From Panulirus ornatus (lineage: Eukaryota; Arthropoda; Malacostraca; Decapoda; Palinuridae): a stretch of 64,000 nucleotides of DNA. The notes below the pieces were generated by a model. The model did not search any database. It had not been told where the DNA came from and saw only the letters and a program-made list of their open reading frames with translations. Positions within the stretch are counted from its first letter, which is position 1. Each line of letters starts with the position of its first letter. The position numbers were made by a program, and so were the translations under genes. The stretch spans positions 10,245,279 through 10,309,278 of the forward strand of contig NC_092249.1 in the NCBI RefSeq assembly GCF_036320965.1, in the 5' to 3' direction. Shown here piece after piece: positions 13,901-23,600 of this stretch.

Positions 13901-13966
13901 TGCAGTGTCAAAGCCCTAACCTGGACCCATTCCCTTTACAGGATGTGGTTCATGAGCACAGGGTAG
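10911..13966 (+). pseudogene. R2-type retrotransposon polyprotein (Myb-RT-CCHC-RLE), broken
   Basis: The remains encode a target-primed reverse transcriptase/endonuclease. The Myb-like segment has RWSDEEVELLARAEA at about 10,923 and a downstream RTVEAIKG motif. The RT region includes KDYRPIAISCA, FLDMAKAFDSVNH (catalytic Asp codons at 12,252 and 12,270), GVKQGDPLSP and FADDLVL (12,545-12,565). The knuckle is C-X2-C-X7-H-X4-C at 13,456-13,506. The endonuclease keeps KPD at 13,633 and the later Asp of WVIDTQV. The C-terminus ends in a TAG at 13,964. Breaks: TAG 11,145; TAG 11,556; TAA 11,652; a frameshift near 12,385; TAG 12,590; loss of one C near 12,861, after which the expected PLKPQQR motif is in the next frame; and a frameshift near 13,735. 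Individual motifs remain well conserved. The gene is a pseudogene of an originally single open frame. Confidence 0.9.
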
Positions 13967-14473
13967 CAATCGGCCCTGCCTTGTCCATCTGGTGTCGGCC
14001 ACCGGGCAGGTTAAAGGTCATCTCCCCTTTGTTGGCTTAGGGTGTGCGGGATTAGGCTGTTCTCCCGTGGCTCCCGGGCAGGTACCAGTTTCTGAGGTCG
14101 GGTTGTCGGGCGGGCGGTGGACGCCTTGGCGGGGTTGCCCATTGCTCCCGTCTGACAGGCCGCACTGGAAGGTTGAGCGGTGTTGGGAGGTCACTGTGTT
14201 TCTGTCGGTAAGGTATATCAAACCATCATCTTACTGCCAACTCTCAACTTACTTCTACCTATGCTGTCAGCAGTCTGATCTTATACCTTCCTCTTATTGT
14301 GTCCATACAGCCTTCCTTCAACTAAACACTTCTTTCACTATCCACATGTAGTTTTGGTCGCTTACCGACAACCACCCCTGTTGTGTAAAAAATAACAAAA
14401 AAAGAAGCAAAGATTTAGATAAGTAGTTAGATCTTCCTGCACGTCCCAATCACTAATTGGGAATCTATGAAGA
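13967..14473 (+). other. R2-type 3' UTR and terminal tail
   Basis: There is no coding potential after the polyprotein stop. The stretch is first GC-rich, then pyrimidine-rich, and reaches an A-rich tract at about 14,387-14,405. A further ~65 bases follow before the array resumes at 14,474. They are neither satellite nor obviously retrotransposon, and include a short inverted repeat CCCAAT/ATTGGG around 14,446-14,462. These bases may be the true 3' end of the element, untemplated or transduced sequence added at integration, or target DNA. I cannot separate these options. Confidence 0.6.
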
Positions 14474-15244
14474 TTGTCTTCTGCTGTACCTGCAGGTTGT
14501 TTACTGCGGTACCTTCAAGCTGTTTGCTTAACCTCCAAGTTGTCTTTTGCTGTACCTTCAAACTATTCGCTTCACCTCCAGAGTTTCTTCTGTACCTTCA
14601 AGCTGTTTGCTTCACTTCCAGGTTTCTTCTGCTGCAGCTCCAGGTTGCCATCTGCTGTACCTGAGGTTGTTTTCTGCTGTACCTCCAGGTTGTATGCTGA
14701 TGTCCCTCCAGGATGTCATTTGTTATACATGAAGGTTGTTTTCTGTTGCACCTCCAGGTTGTCTTTTGCTGCACCTCCAGGTTGCCCTCTGCTGTACCTA
14801 TAGGTTGTCTTCTGCTGTACCTCTAGGTTGTCTGCTGCTGTTCCTCCATGTTGTCATCTTCTACACTTAAAGTTTGTCTCCTGCTGCACCTCCAGGTTGT
14901 CTTCTGATATACCTCCAGGATGTCCTCTTTACCTCTAGGTTCTCCTCCGCTGTACCTCAAGGTTGTCTTTTGCTACACCTTCAGGTTGTCTTTTCCTGAA
15001 CCTTCAGCTTGTCTGCGGTACTTCCAGGTTGTCTTTTGTTCACCGGAAACGACGTCCTGCGCTAGACTTTCATGTTGTCTTCTGCTGCACCTCCAGGTTG
15101 TGTTCTCCTGTACCTTCAGGTTGACTTCTGCTGTACCTTCAGATTGTCTTCTGCTATACCTCCAAGTTGTCTTCTCTTCCATCTTCAGGTTGTCTTCTGC
15201 TGGACCTCCAGGTTGTCCTCTACTCCACAGGTTTTCTTCTACTG

Positions 15245-16220
15245 GACTTCCATGTTGTGTTCTCCTGAACCTCCAGGTTGTCATCTGCTGTACCTACAGG
15301 TTGTCTTCCACTGGACATCCAGGTTGTCCCCTGCTCCACCTTCAGTTTCTCTTCTGCTGCACTTACAGGTTTTATTCTGTTGTACCTCCAGGTGGTCTTC
15401 TGCCCCACCTCCAGGTTGTCATCTGCTGGAACTCCAGATTGTCCTCTGCTACACCTTCAGGTTGTCTTTTGTTGCACTTACAGGTTGTATTCTGTTGTAC
15501 CTCAAGGTTTTCCTCCGCTGCTCATCCATTTTGTTCTCTGCTGTTCTTACTGTTCTCCTGAACCTCCAGGTTGTCATCTGCTGTACCTACAGGTTGTCTT
15601 CCACTGGACATCCAGGTTGTCCCCTGCTCCACCTTCAGTTTCTCTTCTGCTGCACTTACAGGTTTTATTCTGTTTAACCTCCAGGTAGTCTTCTGCCCCA
15701 CCTCCAGGTTGTCATCTGCTGGAACTCCAGATTGTCCTCTGCTACACCTTCAGGTTGTCTTTTGTTGCACTTACAGGTTGTATTCTGTTGTACCTCAAGG
15801 TTTTCCTCCGCTGCTCATCCATTTTGTTCTCTGCTGTTCTTACTGCTGCACTCACAGGTTGTATTCTATTGTACCTCCAGGTTGTCTTCTGCCCCACCTC
15901 CAGGTTGTCATCTGCTGGAAATCCAGGTTGTCCTCTGCTACACCTTCAAGTTGTCTTTTGCTGCACTGACAGGTTGTATTCTGTTGTACCTCAAGGTTTT
16001 CCTCCGCTGCTCATCCATTTTGTTCTCTGCTGTTCTTACTGCTGCACTCACAGGTTGTATTCTATTGTACCTCCAGGTTGTCTTCTGCCCCACCTCCAAG
16101 TTGTCATCTGCTGGAAATCCAGGTTGTCCTCTGCTACACCTTCAAGTTGTCTTTTGCTGCACTTACAGGTTGAATTCTGTTGTACCTCCAGGTTTTCCTC
16201 TGCTGCTTATCCATGTTGTC
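15245..16220 (+). repeat. Nested 293-bp and 196-bp duplications in array A
   Basis: The segment beginning TCTCCTGAACCTCCAGGTTG at 15,261 is repeated at 15,554 (offset 293 bp) almost without change. A second segment running through TACTGCTGCACTCACAGG at 15,841 repeats at 16,037 (offset 196 bp). The two events overlap, so the same stretch has expanded at least twice. Near-identity of the copies marks this as one of the youngest parts of the array. Confidence 0.85.
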
Positions 16221-16700
16221 CTCTGCTGTACCTTGAGGCTGTGTTCTGCTTTACCTTCAAGCTGTTTGCTTCACCACCAGGTTGTCTTTTGCAGCACTTT
16301 TAGGTTGTCTTCTGCTGTACATTAAAGCATTTTCATTCACATCCAGGTTGCCTTCTACTGTAACTCCAGGTACTTCTCTGCTGCACCTCGAAGTTTTCTT
16401 TTGCTGTACCTCCGTATCTCCAGGTTCTGTTCTGCTGTACATTCAAGCTGTTTGCTTCACCTCCAAGTTGTCTTCTGCAATACCTTCAAAGTTTTTTATT
16501 CACCTCTAGGCTGTCTTTTAATGTCCTAGATTGTTTTCTGCTCTACCTACAGTTGACATCTGCTGTACCTCTAGATTGTCTTCTACTGCATCTTCAGGTT
16601 GCCCTCTGGTGTACCTTCAGGTTGTGTTCTTCTCTACCTTCAAGCTGTTTGGTTCACTTCCATGTTGTCTTCTGCTGCACCTCCAGGTTGTCTTCTGCTG

Positions 16701-17310
16701 TACCTCAAGCTTTTTGCTTCACCTCCACGTTCTCGTCTGCTGTGCCTGCAGGTTGTCTACTGCCGTACCTTCAAGCTGTTTGCTTCACCTCCAAGTTGTC
16801 TTCTGCTGTACCTTCAAACTGTTCGCTTCACCTCCAGATTTTCTTCTGCAGCAGCTCCAGGTTACCAACTGCTGTACCTCAGGTTGTTTTTTGCTGTACC
16901 TCCAGGTTGTCTGCTGATGTACCTCCAGGATGTCATTTTTTATGCATGAAGGTTGTTTTCTGTTGCACCTCCAGGTTGTCTTCTGCTGCACCTCCAGGCT
17001 GTCTTCTGCTGTACCTCAAGCTTTTTGCTTCACCTCCACGTTGTCGTCTGCTGTGCCTGCAGGTTGTCTACTGCCGTACCTTCAAGCTGTTTGCTTCACC
17101 TCCAAGTTGTCTTCTGCTGTACCTTCAAACTGTTCGCTTTACCTCCAGATTTTCTTCTGCTGTACCTTCAAGCTGTTTGCTTCACCTCCAGGTTTCTTCT
17201 GCTGCAGCTCCAGGTTACCAACTGCTGTACCTCAGGTTGTTTTTTGCTGTACCTCCAGGTTGTCTGCTGATGTACCTCCAGGATGTCATTTTTTATACAT
17301 GAAGGTTGTT
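16701..17310 (+). repeat. 311-bp tandem duplication in array A
   Basis: The block TACCTCAAGCTTTTTGCTTC followed by CACCTCCACG and GTCTACTGCCGTACC occurs at 16,701 and again at 17,012. The first copy lacks a short segment before the GCAGCAGCTCCAGG variant. ATGAAGGTTGTTTTCTGTTG variants end both copies (about 16,945 and 17,297). Confidence 0.8.
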
Positions 17311-20300
17311 TTCTGTTGCACCTCCAAGTTGTCTTTTGCTGCACCTCCAGGTTGCCCTCTGCTGTATCTACAGGTTATCTTCTGCTGTAGTTCCAGGTTG
17401 CCTGCTGCCGTACCTCCAGTTTGTCATTTTTCATACCTCAAGGCTGTTTTCTGTTGCACCTCCAAGTTGTTATTTTCCCGTATCTCCAGGTTGTCTTCTT
17501 CTGTGCCTTCAGGTTGTCCTCCACTGTACCTCAAGATTGGCTTCTGCTGCACCCTCAGGCTGTCTTTTGCTGAAACTTCAGCTTCTCTGCTACACTTCCA
17601 GGTTCTCTTCTCTTGACCCAACAAGTTGTCTTCTGCTGTACTTCACGTTGTCCGCTGCTGTTTCTCCAGTTGTCTGCTGTACCTCCAGGTTGTCTCCTGC
17701 TGTCCCTTCAGGTTGTCTTCTGCTATACCTTCAGTTTGTAATCTGCTGCACCTCCATGTTGCCTTCTGCTGTTCCTCCAGGTTGTCCCCTGCTATACCCT
17801 CAGGTTGCCTTCTGCTGTACCTTAAGGTTGTCTTCTGCTCTACCTCCAGATTGTCCTCTGCTGTACCACCAGGTTGTCTTCTGCTGCACCTCTAGGTTGA
17901 CTTCTGTACCTCCAGGTTTTTTTCTTCTGGACCTCAAGGTTGTGCTCTATTGTACCTCCAGGTTGTCATCTGCTGTACCTACAGGATTTCTTTTACTGGA
18001 CATCCTGGTTGTCCTCTGCCCTACTTTCGGGTTCTCTTCTGCTCCACTTACAGGTTATATTCTACTGTATCTCCAGGTTGTGTTCTGCCCCACTTCCAGG
18101 TCGTCATCTGCTTGAATACCAGGTTGTCCTCTGCTCCATCTTCAGGTTGCCTCTGCTGAACCTCCAGGGTGTGTTCTGCTGTACCTTCAACCTGTTTGCT
18201 TCACATCCAGGTTGTCTTCTGCTTTATCTTCAAAGATTTTGCTTCACCACCAGGAGCTCTTGTGCTGTAGCTGCAGGTTGTCTTCTGCTGTACCTGCAGG
18301 TTGACATCTGCTGTACCTCCAGATTGAATTCTGCTGCTCCTCCAGGTTGCATTCTGCTGTAACTTCAGGTTGTGTTCTGCTGTATGTTCAAGCTGTATGC
18401 TTCACTTTCATGTCGTCTTCTGCTGCACCTCCAAGTTGTCTTCTGCTGTACCTTCAAGCTGTTTGCTTCACCTTTAGGTTGTCTTCTGTTGTACCTGCAG
18501 GTTGTCTTCTGCTATACCTTCAAGCTGTTTGCTTCACCTCCAAGTTGCCTTCTGCTGTACCTTCAAGCTGTTTGCTTAACCTCCAGGTCTTCTTCTGCTG
18601 CACTTCGAAGTTATCTTCTACTGTATCTACAGGTTGTCTTACGCTGTATCTCCAGGTTCTCTGCTGTTGTACCCCCAGGTTGTCATCTTCTGTACCTCCA
18701 AGTTGTCTTCTGCTGCAACTCCTTGTTGTCTTCTGCTATACCTCCAGGTTGTCTTCTGCTGTACCTCTAGGTTGTCCTCCGCTGTACCTCCAGGTTTTCT
18801 TCTGCTGCACCTTCAGGTTCTCTTTTCCCGAGCCTCCAGCTTCTAAGCTGCACTTCCAGGTTCTCTTCTCTTGACCGAACACGTTGTCCCCTGCTTTAAA
18901 TTCACATCGTCCTCTGCTGTATCTCCAGGATGTCTGCTGTACCTCCAGGCTGTCTCCCGTTGTCCCTTTAGGTTGTCTTCTGCTATACCTCCAGGTTGCC
19001 TTCTCCTCCATCTTCAGGTTGTCTTCTGCTGTACCTTCAGGTTGTCATCTGCTGCACTTCCATGTTGCCTTTGCTGTACCTCCAGGTTGTGTTCTGCTCT
19101 ACCTTCAATCTGTTTGCTTCACATCCAGGTCGTCTTCTTTACCTTCAAAGATTTTGCTTCACCACCAGGTTCTCTTCTGCTGTACCTGCAGGTTGTGGTC
19201 TACCCTACTTGCAGGTTGACATCTGCTGCACCACCAGACTGTCTTCTGCTGCACCTCCAGGTTGCCCTCTTCTGTAACTTCAGGTTGTGTTCTGCTGTAT
19301 ATTTAAGCTGTGTGCTTCACTTTCATGTTGTCTTCTGCTGCACCTCCAAGTTGTCTTCTGCTGTACCTTCAAACTTTTTGCTTCACCTCCAGGTTGACTT
19401 CTGCTGCACCTTCAAGCTGTTTGCTTCACCTCTATGTTGTCTCCTGCTGTACCTGCAGGTTGACTTCTGCTATACCTTCAAGCTGTTTGCTTCACCACCA
19501 GGTTGCCTTCTGTTGTACCTTGAAGCTGTTTGCTTAACCTCAAGGTCTTCTTCTGCTGCACCTCCAGGTTGTCTTCTATTGTACCTATAGGTTGTCTTCT
19601 GCTGTACCTCCAGGTTGTCTGCTGCTGTACCTACAGGTTGTCATCTTCTGTACCTTCAGGTTCTCCTCTGCTGCAACTCAGGGTTGTCTTTTGCTATACC
19701 TCCAGGCTGTCCTCCGCTGTACCTCCAAGTTTTCTTCTGCTGCACCTTCAGGTTCTCTTTTGCCGAACCTCCAGCTTCTCTGCTGCACTTCCAGGTTCTC
19801 TTCTCTTGACCGAACACGTTGTCCCCTGCTTTAAATTCACATTGTCCTCTGCTTTATCTCCAGGATGTCTGCTGTACCTCCAGGCTGTCTCCGCTTTCCC
19901 TTCAGGTTGTCTTCTGCTATACCTCCAGGTTGCCATCTGCTCCATCTTCAGGTTGTCTTCTGCTGTACCTTCAGGTTGTCATCTGCTGCACTTCCATGTT
20001 GCCTTCTGCTGTACCCCCAGGTTGTCCCCTGCTCCACTCTCAGGTTGACTTCTGTTATACCTTAAGATTGTCATCTGCTCTACCTCCAGATTGTCCTCTG
20101 CAGTACCACCAGGTTGTCTTCTTCTGCACCTCCAAGTTATAATCTTCTGCACCTCCAGGTTTTCTTCTTCTGGACCTCAAGGTTGTGCTCTACTGTACCT
20201 CCAGGTTGTCATCTGCTGTATCTACAGGATCTCTTCCACTGGACCTCCTGGTTGTCCTCTGCTCCACTTTCAGATTCTCTTCTGCTCCACTTACAGTTTG

Positions 20301-20501
20301 TATTCTACCGTATCTCCAGGTTGTGTTTTGCCCCACTTCCAGGTTGTCATCTGCTGGAACTCCAGGTTGTCCTCTGCTCCACCTTCAGGTTCTCTTCTCC
20401 TGCACTTACATGTTGTATTCTATTGCACCTCCATTTTTTCCTCCGTTGCAAATCAAGGTTGTCCTTTGCTGTTCCTCCAGGCTGTGTTCTGCTGTACCTT
20501 C

Positions 20502-20601
20502 NNNNNNNNNNNNNNNNNNNNNNNNNNNNNNNNNNNNNNNNNNNNNNNNNNNNNNNNNNNNNNNNNNNNNNNNNNNNNNNNNNNNNNNNNNNNNNNNNNN
20601 N
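20502..20601. other. Assembly gap (100 N)
   Basis: Exactly 100 undetermined bases separate family A from family B. A round 100-N gap is normally a placeholder of unknown size. Comparison with the right half of the window suggests that considerably more DNA is missing here (see findings). Confidence 0.99.
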
Positions 20602-23600
20602 AGTCACATTTACTCTCGCTGCCTAGAGCTAGGCACTGCTGGAATTGGTTAAGTACCTCTGCTCTTGCCGGTAAGAGCCAGGCACTGCTGTATCTGCTCA
20701 GGCATCGCTCCTCTCGCCACTGACCAAAGCACTGCTGGAGCTGCTCAGGCACTGCTCCTCACGCCACTAAGAGCCAGGCACTGTTGGAGCTGCTCAGGAA
20801 ACGATGCTCTCGCAAATAAGGGCAAGTCACTGCTGTAGTTGCTTAGGCACCGCTGCTTTCGTCGCTAGGAGCAAGGCAATTCTGGCACTGCTCAGGCAAC
20901 CCTGATCGCGCTGCTAATAGCCAGGATATGTTGGAGCTGCTCAATCAGCGCTGTGCTCGCAAATAAGGGCCTGGCACTACTGAAGTTGCTCAGGCACCGC
21001 TGCTTTCACCGCTAAGAGCCAGGCACAGCTGGAGCTGCTCAGGCTTCGATGTTCTCGCCGATAAGAGCCAGGCACTGCTGGAGCTGCTCAAGCACCGCTG
21101 CTTTCGAAACCAGGAGACAGGCACTGCTGGAGCTGCTCAGCCATCGCATGTATCGCGGCTAAGAGCCAAGCACTCCCGGAGCTGCTCAAGCATCACTCCT
21201 ATCGCTGCTAAGAGCCAGGTACTGCTGGAGCTCCTCAGTCACCGCTCAACACTCACCGCTTCTCTTGCCTCCAAGAGCCAGGTACGTGTGGAGGTGCTCA
21301 GGCACCACTGCTCTCGCCTCTCGAGCCAGGCACTGTTGGAGCTGCTCAAGGCATCGCTGCATATAAGTCCAGGCACTGCTGGAGTTGCTTAGGCACCGCT
21401 GCTTTCGTCGCTAGGAGCAAGGTAGTGCTAGAGCTGCTCAGGCAACGCTGTCCTCGCTGCAAAGAGCCTGGCATTATTAGAGCTGCTCAATCACCGCGTC
21501 GCTTCCAAATAAGGCCTGGCACTGCTGAGGTTGCTCAGGAACCGCTACTTTCACCGCTAAGAGCCTGGCATTGCTAGAGCTGTTCAGGTATCGATGCACT
21601 CGTCGCTAAGAGCCAGGCACTGCTGGAGCTGTTCAGGCACCGCTGCTTTTGCCGCAAAGAGCTAGGCACTGCTGGAGCTGCTCAGGCTTCAATACTCTCA
21701 CCACTGAGAGCCAGGCACTGCTAAAGCTGCGCAGGTATCGCTGACCTCGCTTTTAAGAGCCAAGCATTGCTGGAGCTACTCAGTCACCGCTCTTCAGTCA
21801 CCTCTCCTATTGCCGCTAAGAGCCAGGCACTGCTGGAGCTGTTCAGGCACCACTGCTCTAGCCTTTCGGAGCCAAGTACTGTTGGAGCTGCTCAGGCATC
21901 ACTGCTCTCGGCACTAAGAGTAAGTCACTGCTGGAGATATTCAGGCACCTTTCCTCTCACCGATAAGAACCAGGCACTGCTATAGCTGCTCAGGCACTAC
22001 TCCTCACGCCGCTAAGAGCCAGACACTGCAGGAGCTGCTTAGGCACCGCTGCTCTCGCCGATAAGATCCAGGCATTGCTGAAGCTACTCACGCACCGCTA
22101 CTCACAACTTTAAGAACCAGTCAATGCTGGAGCTGCTTAGTCACCGCTACTCTCGCTGCTTAGCTCTATGCACTCCTGGAACTGCTCAGGTACCGCTGCT
22201 CTTGGCGCTAAGAGCCAAGCACTGCTGGATCTGCTCAGGCATCATTCCTCTTGCCGATAAGAGCCAGGCACTGCTGGAACTGCTCAGACACTGCTCCTCA
22301 CGCCACTAAGAGCTAGGCAATGCTGGAGCTGCTCAGGCACCGATGCTCTCGCAAATAAGGGCCAGGCACTGCTGGAGTTGCTTAGGCACCGCTGTTTTCG
22401 TCGCTAAGAGCAAGGCAGTGCTGGCTCTGCTCAGGCAACCCTGATATCGCTGCTAAAAACCAAGCACTGTTGGAGCTGCTCAATTACTGCGTCACTCGCA
22501 AATAAGGGTCTGGCACTGCTGAAATTGCTAAGGCACCGCTGCTTTCGCTGCTAAGAGCCAGGCACTGCTGGAGCTGCTCAGGCACCGCTGCTCTCGCCGC
22601 TGAGATCCAGTCACTACTGGAGCTGCTCAGGTATCGCTGCTCTCGCTGCTAAGAGCCAGACACTGCTAGAGCTACTCAGTCACCGCTCCTCAGTCACCGC
22701 TGATCTTCCCGCTAAGAATCAGGCTTTGTTGGAATTGCTCAGGCACCACTGCCCTCGCCTTTCGGAGCCAGGCATTGTTGGAGCTGCTCAGTCATCGCTC
22801 CTCTCATCGATAAGAGCCAGTCAATGCTGAAGCAACTCAGTCACCGCTACACTTGCTGCTTAAAGCTAGGCACTGCTGAGACTGCTCAGGTACCGCTGCT
22901 CTTACCGCTAAGACCCAAGCACTGCTGGAGCTGCTGAGGCATCGCTCCTCTCGCCGATGAGCCAGGCAAGGCTGGAGCTGCTCAGGCACCGATGCTCTCG
23001 CAAATAAAAGCCATGCACTGCTGGAGCTGCTTAGGCACCGCTGTTTTCGTCGCTAAGAGCAAGGTAGTGCTGCTCTGCTCAGGCAATCCTGATATCGCTG
23101 CTAAAAACCAAGCACTGTTAGAGCTGCTAAATTACTGCGTCACTCGTAAATAAGGGCCTGGCACTGCTGAAGTTGCTAAGGTACCGCTGCTTTCGCTTCT
23201 AAGAACCGGGCACTGCTAGAGCTGCTCAGGCATCGATGCACTCGCCGCTAACATCCAGGCACTGCTGGAGATGCTCAGGCACCGCTGCTCTCGCCGCTGA
23301 GATCCAGGCACTGCTGGAGCTGCTCAGGTATCGCTGCTCTCGCTGCTAAGAGCCAGGCACTGCTGGGGCTACTCAGTCACCGCTGCTCAGTCACCACTGT
23401 ATTTTCCGCTAAGAATCAGGCACTGCTGGAGTTGCTCAGGCACCACTGGAATTGCTCAGGCATTACTGCCCTCGCCTTTCGGAGCCAGGCATTGTTGGAG
23501 CTGCTCACGCATCGCTGCTCTCGCCGTTAAGAGCCAGTCAATGCTGAAGCAACTCACTCACCGCTAATGTTGCTGCTTAGAGCTGGGCACTGCTGAGACT

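Larger units (their letters stand above)
10905..14473 (+). mobile_element. 5'-truncated R2-clade non-LTR retrotransposon inserted in satellite A
   Basis: About 3.57 kb of GC-rich, non-repetitive DNA interrupts the 23-bp array. Reading left to right it encodes the domain order of R2-type elements: a Myb-like DNA-binding region, a reverse transcriptase with FADD, a CCHC knuckle and a restriction-like endonuclease. A 3' untranslated tail with an A-rich stretch follows. The amino-terminal zinc finger(s) and 5' UTR are missing, because array DNA runs directly into the Myb region; this is usual 5' truncation. The coding region has several stops and frameshifts, so the copy is dead. Classical R2 inserts into 28S rRNA genes. 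I see no rRNA-like sequence on either side, so this is either an off-target insertion or a lineage with another target. Confidence 0.9.
14474..20501 (+). repeat. 23-bp minisatellite array, family A (left block, part 2)
   Basis: The array resumes in the same orientation after the retrotransposon, with the same variants as part 1. The opening block (14,474-14,539) matches the block just left of the insertion. Marker variants CTTGACCCAACAAGTTGTC (17,610) and CTTGACCGAACACGTTGTCC (18,870 and 19,808) show it is the same higher-order repeat. It is cut off by the assembly gap in the middle of a unit. The open frames within it are repeat read-through. Confidence 0.97.

Noticed and set aside
14406..14473. 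rRNA gene flank at the 3' end of the R2-type element
   Set aside because: A short resemblance to the conserved 28S sequence near the R2 site (ATCACTAATT on the other strand) covers only about nine bases and does not extend.
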